Positions 1-8,031 of a DNA stretch of 64,000 nt are shown piece by piece (within the stretch, counting starts at the first letter, position 1; each line of letters opens with the position of its first letter). The DNA is taken from assembly GCF_022682305.1 (NCBI RefSeq), contig NZ_CP093528.1, forward strand, positions 1,253,501 to 1,317,500. The letters run 5' to 3'. The notes beneath the pieces are model-generated. The model saw only the letters and a list, made by a program, of their open reading frames with translations. It made no database searches and was not told the origin of the DNA. The position numbers and the translations under genes were made by a program. The DNA comes from Shinella zoogloeoides. GTDB taxonomy: Bacteria > Pseudomonadota > Alphaproteobacteria > Rhizobiales > Rhizobiaceae.

Positions 1-552
1 GACCGAAGGCCGCTTTTCCTGGCGATCCAGACCATGTTCGCGCACGGGCCTTACGATGCCGCGCCGGATACGCGGGATGCCGGCCTCAAGGCGTTCTCGG
101 ATGATCCGCAGGTCGACAACTATCTGCGCCGCGTTCATGCCGCACGCGTCCAGCTTCATCGCTTCCTCGCCGAACGTCAGGCGGAGCCGGGACCACGCGG
201 GACGGTGCTGCTTGAATATGGCGACCATCAGCCGATTGCGACCAAGCCCTTGCTGGAACAGCGCGGCGACCTTCGCCTCGCCGACCTGACGTCGCCGGCC
301 TATCGCACCTTCCTGTCGATCCATGCGTTCGAAACGCCCGTGAACAAGCATCTTTTCGACAAGCCGATGGCGACCGGCTTCCTGGCCGCGACCCTGGTCG
401 AGGCTGCCGGTCTACCGAGTTCGCCCTTGATGCGCAGCCTGGCGGAGCTTCGAAGGGCCTGCGGCGGCAAGTATCACGATTGTCCGCAGCGAGAGCTTGT
501 CGACGCGAATCTCACGATGCGCGCCAATGGCGGCCTGCTCAAGCTCGACTGA
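1..552 (+). CDS. Sulfatase-fold / LTA-synthase-like hydrolase, C-terminal part
   Basis: The frame is open from the first base, so the 5' end lies outside the window; 183 residues are visible. The first residues read RPLFLAIQTMFAHGPY, typical of a strand in the alkaline-phosphatase/sulfatase fold. The later EYGDHQP segment resembles the metal-binding Asp-His pair of sulfatases, lipoteichoic-acid synthases and phosphoethanolamine transferases. The tail (FLSIHAFETPVNKHLFDKP) lacks an obvious membrane segment, and any N-terminal membrane domain would be upstream of the window. The gene converges on the agmatinase gene with 18 bp between stops. Substrate cannot be read from this part. Confidence 0.7.
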   Translation, partial: DRRPLFLAIQTMFAHGPYDAAPDTRDAGLKAFSDDPQVDNYLRRVHAARVQLHRFLAERQAEPGPRGTVLLEYGDHQPIATKPLLEQRGDLRLADLTSPAYRTFLSIHAFETPVNKHLFDKPMATGFLAATLVEAAGLPSSPLMRSLAELRRACGGKYHDCPQRELVDANLTMRANGGLLKLD

Positions 553-570
553 TGCTGCGGGGCCTTGCCG

Positions 571-1524
571 TCAGCGGCGCTCCGCCAGCTTTTCGGCGTG
601 CAGGCCCAGCATGTACATGGCGATGTTGGAGCCGGCGATGGCGGTGATGTCCGCATGGTCGTAGGCGGGGGCCACCTCGACCACGTCGGAGCCGACGATG
701 CTGAGGGCACCGAGCTTGCGCAGGACCGAGAGGATGCGCGCGCTGGACGGGCCGCCGGAGACCGGCGTGCCGGTTCCGGGGGCGAAGGCCGGGTCGAGGC
801 AGTCGATGTCGAAGGTGAGGTAGGTCGCCCGGTCGCCGACATGGCGGATGATCGTGTCGGCGATCTCGGCTGCGCTCATTTCCTCGACGTCGTAGCCATA
901 AAGAATGCGGATGCCGCAATCTTCCGGCGCATGGGTGCGAATGCCGATCTGGATCGAGCTTTCAGCGTCGATCAGCCCCTCGCGCACGGCGGTGCCGACG
1001 AAGGAACCGTGGTCGATGCGGCCCTTCTCGTCCGCCCAGGTGTCCTGGTGGGCGTCGAACTGCACGAGGGAGAGGGGGCCGTATTTTTCCGCATGGGCGC
1101 GCAGCAGCGGCAGCGTGATGAAATGGTCGCCGCCCAGCGTCAGCATGTAGGCGCCGGACTTCAGAATCTTCTTCGCCTCGCGCTCGATGGTGCCGGGCGT
1201 CTTCTGGTGGTTGCCGTAGTCGAGCAGGCAGTCGCCGTAGTCGATGACGGCCATGTCCTCGAAAAGATCGCGTTCGAAGGGATATTGCGGATCGTTGTCC
1301 ATGATCGCCGAGGCGCGGCGGATGGCCTGCGGTCCGAAGCGCGTGCCGGGACGGTTGGAGGTCGCGGCATCGAAGGGAATGCCCCAGACGACCGCGTCGA
1401 CATCCTTCAGGACCTTGGTGTAGCGGCGGCGCATGAAGGAGAGGATGCCGGCATGGGTCGGGTCCGAGGCCGCGCTCTTCAGCGTCTTGGCGGTGATGGC
1501 GTGGTCGATCGTCTTGTTGGCCAT
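571..1524 (-). CDS. speB: Agmatinase / ureohydrolase family protein
   Basis: A 317-residue ureohydrolase. Arginase-family manganese motifs are in order: GGDH at 131-134, DAHQD at 157-161 and DIDCLDP at 239-245. Family members hydrolyse agmatine or related guanidino compounds to a diamine plus urea in the cytosol, and agmatine is the most likely substrate for a rhizobial protein of this type. I chose the ATG at 1524 because GGAGGGAC lies just upstream; an upstream in-frame start at 1560 has no comparable site. Guanidinobutyrase or another guanidino-acid hydrolase is the main alternative. Confidence 0.85.
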   Translation of the reverse strand: MANKTIDHAITAKTLKSAASDPTHAGILSFMRRRYTKVLKDVDAVVWGIPFDAATSNRPGTRFGPQAIRRASAIMDNDPQYPFERDLFEDMAVIDYGDCLLDYGNHQKTPGTIEREAKKILKSGAYMLTLGGDHFITLPLLRAHAEKYGPLSLVQFDAHQDTWADEKGRIDHGSFVGTAVREGLIDAESSIQIGIRTHAPEDCGIRILYGYDVEEMSAAEIADTIIRHVGDRATYLTFDIDCLDPAFAPGTGTPVSGGPSSARILSVLRKLGALSIVGSDVVEVAPAYDHADITAIAGSNIAMYMLGLHAEKLAERR

Positions 1525-1595
1525 GAAAGTCCCTCCGAAGTGTGGCGGGACGTTCGCCAATCGCGATGCTTAAGGCAAGAGGTTTGTTGATCCCA

Positions 1596-1627
1596 AAAAG
1601 AAAAGGCCGGGGCGAACCCCGGCCTTT
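1596..1627 (-). terminator. Rho-independent terminator of rplM-rpsI
   Basis: A perfect 11-bp stem (AAAGGCCGGGG / CCCCGGCCTTT) closes on a CGAA loop at 1602-1627. On the minus strand it is followed by a T-rich tract. It sits 25 bp past the rpsI stop. Confidence 0.85.
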
Positions 1628-1652
1628 CCTGAAGAACAAGTCTTCCGAGCGA

Positions 1653-2129
1653 TTAACGCTTGGAGAACTGGAACGAACGGCGGGCCTTGGCCTTGCCGTA
1701 CTTCTTGCGTTCGACGACGCGCGAGTCGCGGGTCAGGAAGCCGCCCTTCTTCAGAACCGTGCGCAGGCCCGGTTCGAAGTAGGTGAGCGCCTTGGAGATG
1801 CCGTGACGAACGGCACCGGCCTGGCCGGAAAGGCCGCCGCCGGCGACGGTGGCGTCGATGTCGAACTGGCCGTCACGGGCAGCCGCGACGATCGGCTGCT
1901 GCAGGATCATCTGCAGGACCGGGCGTGCGAAGTAGGCTTCGAACGACTTGCCGTTGACGGTGATCTTGCCGGAGCCCGGCTTGACCCACACGCGGGCAAC
2001 GGCGTCCTTGCGCTTGCCGGTTGCGTAGGAACGGCCCTGGGCGTCAACCTTCTTGACGTGAACCGGGGCGGAAGCGGCCGGAGCTGCAGCGGCGACGCCG
2101 AGGTCCTTGAGCGAGGAGAGGTCGGCCAT
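1653..2129 (-). CDS. rpsI: 30S ribosomal protein S9
   Basis: A 158-residue S9 protein. The N-terminal ~30 residues are Ala-rich, as in other alphaproteobacterial S9 proteins. The body starts with [14 protein letters not shown] and carries [19 protein letters not shown]. The basic tail ends in RRSFQFSKR, the conserved S9 C-terminus that reaches the P-site tRNA in the 30S subunit. It follows rplM after a 2-bp gap on the same strand, so the two genes form the usual L13-S9 operon. Confidence 0.98.
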   Translation of the reverse strand: MADLSSLKDLGVAAAAPAASAPVHVKKVDAQGRSYATGKRKDAVARVWVKPGSGKITVNGKSFEAYFARPVLQMILQQPIVAAARDGQFDIDATVAGGGLSGQAGAVRHGISKALTYFEPGLRTVLKKGGFLTRDSRVVERKKYGKAKARRSFQFSKR

Positions 2130-2131
2130 TA

Positions 2132-2596
2132 TCAGGCGCTCCTTGTGTTCTTGCTGTTCAGCGCGGCGACGTCGAGAGCGACGGGCTGCTGTGCTTCATG
2201 CGGGTGGTTGGAGCCGGCGTATACGCGCAGGTTCTTCATCTGGCGACGGCCGAGCGGGCCGCGCGGAACCATGCGTTCGACAGCCTTCTCGAGGACGCGC
2301 TCCGGGAAGCGGCCTTCGATGATCTGGCGAGCCGTGCGCTCCTTGATGCCGCCCGGGTAACCGGTGTGCCAGTAGTACTTCTTGTCGGAGTACTTCTTGC
2401 CGGTGAAGACGACCTTGTCGGCGTTGATGACGATGACGTTGTCGCCGTCGTCGACGTGGGGCGTGAAGGTTGCCTTGTGCTTGCCGCGCAGGCGGTTAGC
2501 GATGAGGGTAGCGAGGCGACCGACAACGAGGCCTTCGGCGTCGATGAGGATCCACTTCTTCTCTACCTCGGCGGGCTTCTGTACGAAGGTTGCCAT
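2132..2596 (-). CDS. rplM: 50S ribosomal protein L13
   Basis: A 154-residue L13, the usual alphaproteobacterial length. It begins [15 protein letters not shown] and contains [16 protein letters not shown] and the [18 protein letters not shown] block. L13 binds 23S rRNA early in 50S assembly. The ATG at 2596 is chosen because family members start here; the frame is open further upstream, but that stretch looks non-coding. A near-consensus promoter lies about 125 bp upstream. First gene of the L13-S9 operon. Confidence 0.98.
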   Translation of the reverse strand: MATFVQKPAEVEKKWILIDAEGLVVGRLATLIANRLRGKHKATFTPHVDDGDNVIVINADKVVFTGKKYSDKKYYWHTGYPGGIKERTARQIIEGRFPERVLEKAVERMVPRGPLGRRQMKNLRVYAGSNHPHEAQQPVALDVAALNSKNTRSA

Positions 2597-2720
2597 AGGA
2601 GTAGCTCTTTCTTTAGGGTCCCGAGGCCTTGTGGGCGACGGGCGTTTCTTGTTGCTTGGTTTGGCCCCTTGCGGATGCCAAAAATCGAACGCGGCCCGTG
2701 GGGACCGCGATCTGGGGCGG

Positions 2721-2749
2721 CTTATAAGCGAGAGCCGATTGGGCGTCAA
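2721..2749 (-). promoter_or_regulatory. Sigma-70-type promoter of rplM-rpsI
   Basis: On the minus strand TTGACG and TATAAG are separated by exactly 17 bp, close to the housekeeping consensus. It lies upstream of rplM and points toward it, leaving a leader of roughly 120 nt. Confidence 0.65.
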
Positions 2750-2803
2750 GGCACCGATTTCGGAGGCGCCTAAAGATACATCAATAAAAACAGTATTTTA
2801 GCA

Positions 2804-2825
2804 TTGTGGTATTTATATACCACAA
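2804..2825. repeat. Perfect 9-bp AT-rich inverted repeat
   Basis: TTGTGGTAT and ATACCACAA flank a 4-base TTAT spacer directly after the thioesterase stop codon. It could be a weak terminator for that gene, although the following T tract is interrupted, or a protein-binding palindrome upstream of rplM. Confidence 0.5.
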
Positions 2826-2826
2826 T

Positions 2827-3258
2827 TTATCTCGGCGGAATCGAATAGGTCGCCGTCGCATGCGCCACCAGATCGTCGCCGTTCTCATCGAAAATGGAGG
2901 CTTCGACAACGGCTAGCCGCTTGCCGAGCTTCAGCAGGCGGCAGGTGCAGGAGAGGGGGCCGGGCTCCGGTTTGCGCAGAAAGTTGATGTTGAGATTGGT
3001 GGTGACGGCGAGCGCCACGGGGCCGATATGGGCGAGGACCGCGCACCATGCGCCGACGTCGGCGAGTGCGAACAGGGTAGGGCCGGAAATCGTGCCGCCC
3101 GGCCGCAGGTGCCGTTCGTTCGGCAGGAGGCGCATGGTGACCGTGCCGGGCGCGACCTCCATCACCTCGAAGACCTTGCCGTCCGTATGGAGCTGCGGAA
3201 AATCGGCTTCGAGGAAGCGGTTCAGCGCCTCCGGATCCATGATCGGCGTCAGTTGCAT
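2827..3258 (-). CDS. PaaI-family hotdog thioesterase
   Basis: A 143-residue single-domain protein of hotdog-fold length. The segment HLRPGGTISGPTLFALADV matches the PaaI/thioesterase-superfamily-4 core, where a conserved H-x-R-P-G-G/G-P loop precedes the central helix and the acidic residue (here Asp of ALADV) is catalytic. The following NINFLRKP and the final VAHATATYSIPP strand are also typical. Members hydrolyse acyl-CoA or aryl-CoA thioesters in the cytosol. Divergent from an enoyl-CoA hydratase-like gene, which suggests a role in acyl-CoA turnover. Exact substrate unknown. Confidence 0.85.
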   Translation of the reverse strand: MQLTPIMDPEALNRFLEADFPQLHTDGKVFEVMEVAPGTVTMRLLPNERHLRPGGTISGPTLFALADVGAWCAVLAHIGPVALAVTTNLNINFLRKPEPGPLSCTCRLLKLGKRLAVVEASIFDENGDDLVAHATATYSIPPR

Positions 3259-3394
3259 GGCCTTCGTCTCCTGTCGCCTGCTTTACAGACTGATTTGCCG
3301 GCCGCGGCAAGCCCTCCCAAAGTTCCTGTTCTCTGCTTGAAACCCGTCGTTTCGGCGCGTAGACCGCTCACGGATAACGACGAAGGAGACGGTG

Positions 3395-4216
3395 ATGGCT
3401 GACGTGGTATCGTTCAGGAAAGAAGAGCAGGCGGGCCTAGTCCGCATCGAACGCGCCGAACCGATCCTGCGCATCACGCTCAACAATTCCCCGGCCAATG
3501 CGCTCTCTGTTGCGGTCCTCGAGGCTCTCGGCGCGGCGCTCGATGCCGTTGCCGCCGACGAGGCGATCCGCATCGTCGTGATCGCCTCGACAGGCAATGT
3601 CTTTTCCGCCGGCCACGACCTCAAGGAGTTGACCGCGCACCGCGCCGATGCCGACGGTGGGCGCGCCTTCTTCGAGAAGACCGTGCGCATGGCGGCCGAT
3701 ATCATGCTGAAGATCGCGGCGCTGCCGCAGCCTGTCGTGGCGGAGATCGACGGCCTTGCGACCGCCGCCGGCTGCCAGCTCGTGGCGAGCTGCGACCTTG
3801 CCATCTGCACCGACACGTCCACCTTCTGCACGCCGGGCGTCAATATCGGCCTCTTCTGCTCGACGCCGATGGTCGCCGTCACGAGGGCCGCTCATCCCAA
3901 GCAGGCCATGGAGATGCTGCTGACCGGCGAGACGATCGACGCCTCCACCGCCAAGGATTTCGGCCTCGTCAACCGCATCGTGCCGCAGCAGTACCTGCGC
4001 CAGGTGGTCGACAAATACGCCGCCGTCATCGCCGCCAAGTCGCCGCAGGCCCTGCGCATCGGCAAGGCCGCCTTCCGCGCGCAGGCCGGTCTGCCGGTCG
4101 CGGATGCTTACGATCTGGCCGTCGCGACGATGGTGGATAACCTGTTCGCCGACGATGCGAAGGAGGGGATCGGGGCATTTCTCGACAAGCGCATGCCGGA
4201 ATGGGAGCGCAGGTAG
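3395..4216 (+). CDS. Enoyl-CoA hydratase/isomerase family protein (ECHDC3-like)
   Basis: A crotonase-fold protein of 273 residues. LRITLNNSPANALS near the N-terminus, FSAGHDLKEL (CoA-binding/oxyanion loop) and EIDGLATAAGCQLVASCDLAI (second oxyanion segment) are the standard landmarks. The general-acid/base glutamates of classical enoyl-CoA hydratase are not obvious after these loops, as in ECHDC3-type members, so hydratase activity is uncertain. The ATG at 3395 is chosen over an adjacent GTG because AGGAG sits 6 nt upstream of it. Confidence 0.85.
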   Translation: MADVVSFRKEEQAGLVRIERAEPILRITLNNSPANALSVAVLEALGAALDAVAADEAIRIVVIASTGNVFSAGHDLKELTAHRADADGGRAFFEKTVRMAADIMLKIAALPQPVVAEIDGLATAAGCQLVASCDLAICTDTSTFCTPGVNIGLFCSTPMVAVTRAAHPKQAMEMLLTGETIDASTAKDFGLVNRIVPQQYLRQVVDKYAAVIAAKSPQALRIGKAAFRAQAGLPVADAYDLAVATMVDNLFADDAKEGIGAFLDKRMPEWERR

Positions 4217-4217
4217 C

Positions 4218-5054
4218 CTACGCCAGCTTCAGCACCAGTACGCCGCAGGCGATCACCGCGCCGGCAACGTAGCGCCAGACGCTCGCCTTCTCCTTGAGGA
4301 TGACGACGGAGATGAGGAGGGCGAAGATGATGGCGGTCTCGCGCAGGGCCGCGACGGTGGCGACGGGAGCCTTTGTCATCGCCCAGAGTGCAAGTCCGTA
4401 GGAGGCGATGGAGCCGGCGCCGCCGAAGAGGCCGCGCGCCCAGTTGCGGCGGACATGGTTCCAGACCGTGACGCGGCCGCGGCGCGCGACGGCCCAGGCA
4501 AAGAGCAGCACCGGCGGCAGCAGCGCCATCCAGAGCGTATAGGAGACGGCGTTGCCCGAGGCGCGCGCGCCCGCACCGTCGACGAAGGTGTAGGTGGCGA
4601 TCACGATGGCGTTGGCGAGCGCCAGCAGAATGGCGTTGCGGCTGCCGTGGCGCGCCTCGAAGGCAAGCGTCAGCACGCCGGCCGAGATGATGAGCACGCC
4701 CGCCATGGCGGCCGTCGTGAGGTGCTCGCCGAGCACCGCGCCGCTCGTCGTGGCGACCAGCAGCGGAGCGGCACCGCGCATCAGGGGATAGACGAGGCCG
4801 ATGTCGCCGGCCCGATAGGCGGCGGCGACGAGCTGGAAATAGGCGAACTGCAGGAAGGCCGAGACGAGGATGAACGGCCAGGCTTCTGGTCTCGGCAGCG
4901 GCACGAAGGGCAGGAAGGCAAGGCCGACGACGCCTGCGCCCAGCGCCACCATCGCCGCGTCGAGCGATTTGTCCGTGCCGGATTTGACGAGGGCATTCCA
5001 GGTCGCATGCAGGGCCGCGCCGAACAGCACGAGAAAGAGGACGTCTAGCGGCAA
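4218..5054 (-). CDS. EamA (DMT) family transporter
   Basis: A 278-residue inner-membrane protein with about ten hydrophobic segments, beginning LDVLFLVLFGAALHATWNALVK and organised as two EamA repeats typical of drug/metabolite transporters. I choose the TTG at 5054: GAGG lies 7 nt before it and homologues start at this LPLDVLF block. A longer frame begins at another TTG (5132) with a weaker site. It overlaps nothing and converges with the enoyl-CoA hydratase gene, 1 bp apart. Substrate is unknown. Confidence 0.82.
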   Translation of the reverse strand: MPLDVLFLVLFGAALHATWNALVKSGTDKSLDAAMVALGAGVVGLAFLPFVPLPRPEAWPFILVSAFLQFAYFQLVAAAYRAGDIGLVYPLMRGAAPLLVATTSGAVLGEHLTTAAMAGVLIISAGVLTLAFEARHGSRNAILLALANAIVIATYTFVDGAGARASGNAVSYTLWMALLPPVLLFAWAVARRGRVTVWNHVRRNWARGLFGGAGSIASYGLALWAMTKAPVATVAALRETAIIFALLISVVILKEKASVWRYVAGAVIACGVLVLKLA

Positions 5055-5300
5055 TCTGGGACCTCGGAGGGGCAGGCAGGCGGACGGGGAGACCCTTTCA
5101 TCCGCCCAAAGCAGGCGATTTGCAATCGGCAATTTCGCTCTTCATGCCGCGCGGCCGCCAAAACCCGGAAATCTGTGCAGGATTGGCACAGGGACGATAG
5201 GTAAGGGCGCCGGCGGGCGGTCGTCTTCTTTAAGGTTTCGGGCTAGATTGGGGCGGTGAAGAAACGTGCGAGGCGGTCGCGAATGCCGGAGGAGGCTGCG

Positions 5301-5738
5301 ATGAACCACGATCACTATGCCGACAGCTACATCCGCCACATCCTGAAGTCCGTGCATACCATCGCCGTGCTCGGCGCATCGCCGCATGACGGGCGGCCGA
5401 GCCATGGCGTGATGGGCTTCCTGCTCGGCAAGGGCTATCGCGTCATCCCGGTCAATCCCGGCCATGCCGGCAGGACGATCCTCGGCCAGACCGTCTATGC
5501 GCATCTGGCCGATATTCCCGAGCCGATCGACATGGTCGACGTTTTCCGCGCGGCGAGCCAGTTCCACGCGGTGGTGGACGAGGTCCTGGCGCTTCGCCCG
5601 CTGCCTTCCGTGCTCTGGGGCCAGTTCACGGTGCGCGACGATGCGGCCGCCGCGCGGGCCGAGGCCGCCGGCATCCAGGTCGTCATGGACCGCTGCCCGG
5701 TGACGGAATATCCGGTGATGATGCTCCGGGCGTCCTGA
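5301..5738 (+). CDS. CoA-binding (Rossmann) domain protein, copy 1
   Basis: A 145-residue single CoA-binding domain of the succinyl-CoA-synthetase-alpha type. It has a nucleotide-binding turn (IAVLGASPHDGRPSHGVM), GYRVIPVNPGHAG and the family-typical end VVMDRCPVTEYP. Such stand-alone YccU-like proteins bind CoA, but their role is not established. ATG 5301 has GGAGG immediately upstream; the frame is open further up but without a good site. A close paralogue follows 63 bp later, and then metY. Confidence 0.88.
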   Translation: MNHDHYADSYIRHILKSVHTIAVLGASPHDGRPSHGVMGFLLGKGYRVIPVNPGHAGRTILGQTVYAHLADIPEPIDMVDVFRAASQFHAVVDEVLALRPLPSVLWGQFTVRDDAAAARAEAAGIQVVMDRCPVTEYPVMMLRAS

Positions 5739-5748
5739 ACGCCCGATA

Positions 5749-5777
5749 TTGACTTCACGCAGCGTTACCCCAATTGT
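5749..5777 (+). promoter_or_regulatory. Possible promoter of the second CoA-binding gene
   Basis: TTGACT and AATTGT are spaced by 17 bp in the short gap between the two CoA-binding genes. The -10 hexamer is weak. Confidence 0.35.
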
Positions 5778-5801
5778 CCGCGCAACAAACGGGGCAACGC
5801 C

Positions 5802-6230
5802 ATGAATCACGATTCCTATCCGGATTATTATCTCGCCGATATCCTCCGCTCGACGAAGGTGATCGCGCTTGTCGGCGCCTCGCCGAATCCGGAACGCCCG
5901 AGCTATCGGGTCATGGCCTTCCTGCTGCGCAAGGGCTACCGCGTCATTCCGGTCAATCCCGGCCAGGCCGGCAAGGAAATCCTCGGCCAGCCTGTCGTCG
6001 CGCGCCTTGCCGATATCGTCGAGCCGATCGACATGGTCGATGTCTTCCGCGCCGCCGATGCGTTGCCGGCCGTGGTGGAGGACGCGCTGGCGCTCTCCCC
6101 ACCGCCCAAGGCCATCTGGGGGCAGCTCTCGGTGCGCCACGACGAGGCCGCGGCGACGGCGGAAGCGGCCGGCGTCAAGGTGGTGATGGACCGCTGCCCG
6201 GCCATCGAGTATCCGCGGCTCGTCGCCTGA
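5802..6230 (+). CDS. CoA-binding (Rossmann) domain protein, copy 2
   Basis: A 142-residue paralogue of the preceding protein. It shares MNHD at the start, VGASPNPERPSYRVM, GYRVIPVNPGQAGKEILGQ, EPIDMVDVFRA and VVMDRCPAIEYP. The two copies are similar along their whole length, which points to tandem duplication followed by divergence, with much of the change in the central 'AADALPAVVEDALAL' stretch. Located just upstream of metY, so a link to methionine or sulfur metabolism is possible, but that is inference from position only. Confidence 0.88.
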   Translation: MNHDSYPDYYLADILRSTKVIALVGASPNPERPSYRVMAFLLRKGYRVIPVNPGQAGKEILGQPVVARLADIVEPIDMVDVFRAADALPAVVEDALALSPPPKAIWGQLSVRHDEAAATAEAAGVKVVMDRCPAIEYPRLVA

Positions 6231-6287
6231 GGGTTTCCCGCGCGCAAAGCGCTTCGCCGGGCTGGAACTTTCACGGAAAATCTTTCT

Positions 6288-6316
6288 TTGACCGGCCTTT
6301 AACTCTCTGAAATAGT
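6288..6316 (+). promoter_or_regulatory. Possible promoter of metY
   Basis: TTGACC and AATAGT are spaced by 17 bp, 30 bp upstream of the metY start. The leader is short and I could not fit a SAM-II-type pseudoknot in it. Confidence 0.4.
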
Positions 6317-6346
6317 CGCCCCGGATTTCACTTTGGGAGGCTATTT

Positions 6347-7630
6347 ATGACCAGGAACAAGCCCGGATTTGCCACGCTCGCCGTCCATGCCGGCGCGCAG
6401 CCGGATCCGACGACCGGCGCGCGTGCGACGCCGATCTACCAGACGACGAGCTTCGTCTTCAACGACACGGACCACGCCGCCTCGCTCTTCGGCCTGCAGG
6501 CCTTCGGCAACATCTACACCCGCATCATGAACCCGACGCAGGCCGTGCTCGAAGAGCGTGTCGCCGCGCTCGAAGGCGGCACGGCCGCGCTGGCCGTCGC
6601 CTCGGGCCACTCCGCCCAGCTTCTCGTCTTCCATACGATCATGCGCCCGGGCGACAATTTCATCGCCGCGCGCCGGCTCTACGGCGGCTCGATCAATCAG
6701 TTCGGCAATGCCTTCAAGAGCTTCGACTGGCATGTGCGCTGGGCCGATACCGCCGATCTTGCGAGCTTCGAAAGCCAGATCGACGACAAGACCAAGGCGA
6801 TCTTCATCGAGAGCCTTGCTAATCCGGGCGGCACCTTCGTCGACATCGCCGGCATTGCCGAGGTTGCCCATCGCCACGGCCTGCCGCTGATCGTCGACAA
6901 CACCATGGCGACGCCCTACCTGCTGCGCCCGCTGGAGCATGGCGCCGATATCGTCGTGCATTCGCTGACCAAGTTCATGGGCGGCCACGGCAATTCCATG
7001 GGCGGCGTCATCGTCGATGGCGGCACGTTCGACTGGTCCGCTTCCGGCAAGTATCCGGCGCTTTCCGAGCCGCGCCCTGAATATGCCGGCGTCGTGCTGC
7101 ACGCCACCTTCGGCAATTTCGCCTTCGCCATCGCCTGCCGCGTTCTCGGCCTGCGTGACTTCGGCCCCGCCATCTCGCCGTTCAACGCCTTCCAGATCCT
7201 CAACGGCATCGAGACGCTGCCGCTGCGCATGCAGCGCCATTGCGACAACGCGCTCGCCGTCGCCAAATGGCTGAAGGCTCACGACAAGGTCTCCTGGGTC
7301 AACTATGCCGGCCTCGATACGGACCCGAACCATGCGCTGCAGCAGCGCTACTCGCCGAAGGGCGCGGGCGCCGTCTTCACCTTCGGCCTGAAGGGTGGCT
7401 ACGAGTCCGGTAAGCGCTTCGTCGAGGGCCTGGAAATGCTCTCGCACCTCGCCAATATCGGCGATACGCGCTCGCTCGTCATCCACCCGGCCTCCACCAC
7501 CCACCGCCAGCTTAGCGAGGAGCAGCAGACCGCTGCCGGCGCCGGCCCGGATGTGGTGCGCCTGTCGATCGGTATCGAGGACGCCGCCGATATCATCGCC
7601 GATATCGAGCAGGCTCTCGCCAAGGCCTGA
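6347..7630 (+). CDS. metY: O-acetylhomoserine sulfhydrylase (aminocarboxypropyltransferase)
   Basis: A 427-residue Cys/Met-metabolism PLP enzyme. It converts O-acetylhomoserine plus sulfide to homocysteine in direct-sulfhydrylation methionine synthesis. Visible landmarks are YQTTSFVF, the cofactor loop ASGHSAQ near residue 86, VDNTMATPYLLRP near 183-195, and the PLP lysine K209 in VVHSLTKFMGGHG. The length exceeds MetB/MetC (~390) and matches MetY because of the insertion after the lysine. A strong GGGAGG site precedes the ATG. The gene ends before a clear terminator. Confidence 0.93.
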   Translation: MTRNKPGFATLAVHAGAQPDPTTGARATPIYQTTSFVFNDTDHAASLFGLQAFGNIYTRIMNPTQAVLEERVAALEGGTAALAVASGHSAQLLVFHTIMRPGDNFIAARRLYGGSINQFGNAFKSFDWHVRWADTADLASFESQIDDKTKAIFIESLANPGGTFVDIAGIAEVAHRHGLPLIVDNTMATPYLLRPLEHGADIVVHSLTKFMGGHGNSMGGVIVDGGTFDWSASGKYPALSEPRPEYAGVVLHATFGNFAFAIACRVLGLRDFGPAISPFNAFQILNGIETLPLRMQRHCDNALAVAKWLKAHDKVSWVNYAGLDTDPNHALQQRYSPKGAGAVFTFGLKGGYESGKRFVEGLEMLSHLANIGDTRSLVIHPASTTHRQLSEEQQTAAGAGPDVVRLSIGIEDAADIIADIEQALAKA

Positions 7631-7638
7631 TGCCAGTC

Positions 7639-7664
7639 GGGCGGCCCTCGCGGGCCGCCCTTTT
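7639..7664 (+). terminator. Rho-independent terminator after metY
   Basis: A GC-only 9-bp stem (GGGCGGCCC / GGGCCGCCC) closes on a TCGC loop and is followed by TTTT. It separates metY from the cupin gene. Confidence 0.85.
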
Positions 7665-7686
7665 CATTTCAGCGAGCGGGTAAAGC

Positions 7687-8031
7687 ATGAGCAATGTGCA
7701 ACTTTTCGACACCTCCGGCATCGAAGCGGAGGAGGGCCGTCCGGCCGCGGATCGACTGATCGCGGGCGACCCGGTCTTCACGACCTGGAACATCGAGGAG
7801 GCCGAGGGCGGTATCTATTCCGGCATCTGGCAATCGACGCCCGGCAAGTGGCGCATCCAGTATGACGAGTGGGAATATTTCCACATCCTCGAAGGTCATT
7901 CGATCGTGACCTCCGTGGACGGGGAGATATTCCACCTCAAGGCCGGGGACCGACTTATCTTGAGGCCCGGCTTCAAGGGAATCTGGGAAGTCGTTGAAAC
8001 GACTCGCAAGGATTACGTCATCCGGCTGTAG
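7687..8031 (+). CDS. Small cupin-domain protein
   Basis: A 114-residue single cupin of the YlbA/EutQ-like '(S)-ureidoglycine aminohydrolase' type. A first motif-like strand reads EWEYFHILEGHSIVTSVDG and a second FHLKAGDRLILRPGFKGIWEV. The usual two-histidine metal motif is only partly preserved (one His in the first motif), so a catalytic metal centre is uncertain. It abuts the convergent P450 gene with no intervening base, and the two share no obvious terminator. Function unknown. Confidence 0.8.
   Translation: MSNVQLFDTSGIEAEEGRPAADRLIAGDPVFTTWNIEEAEGGIYSGIWQSTPGKWRIQYDEWEYFHILEGHSIVTSVDGEIFHLKAGDRLILRPGFKGIWEVVETTRKDYVIRL

Noticed and set aside
6231..6346. SAM-II riboswitch upstream of metY
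   Set aside because: I looked for the pseudoknot and the conserved loop bases expected of SAM-II and could not fit them in the short leader.
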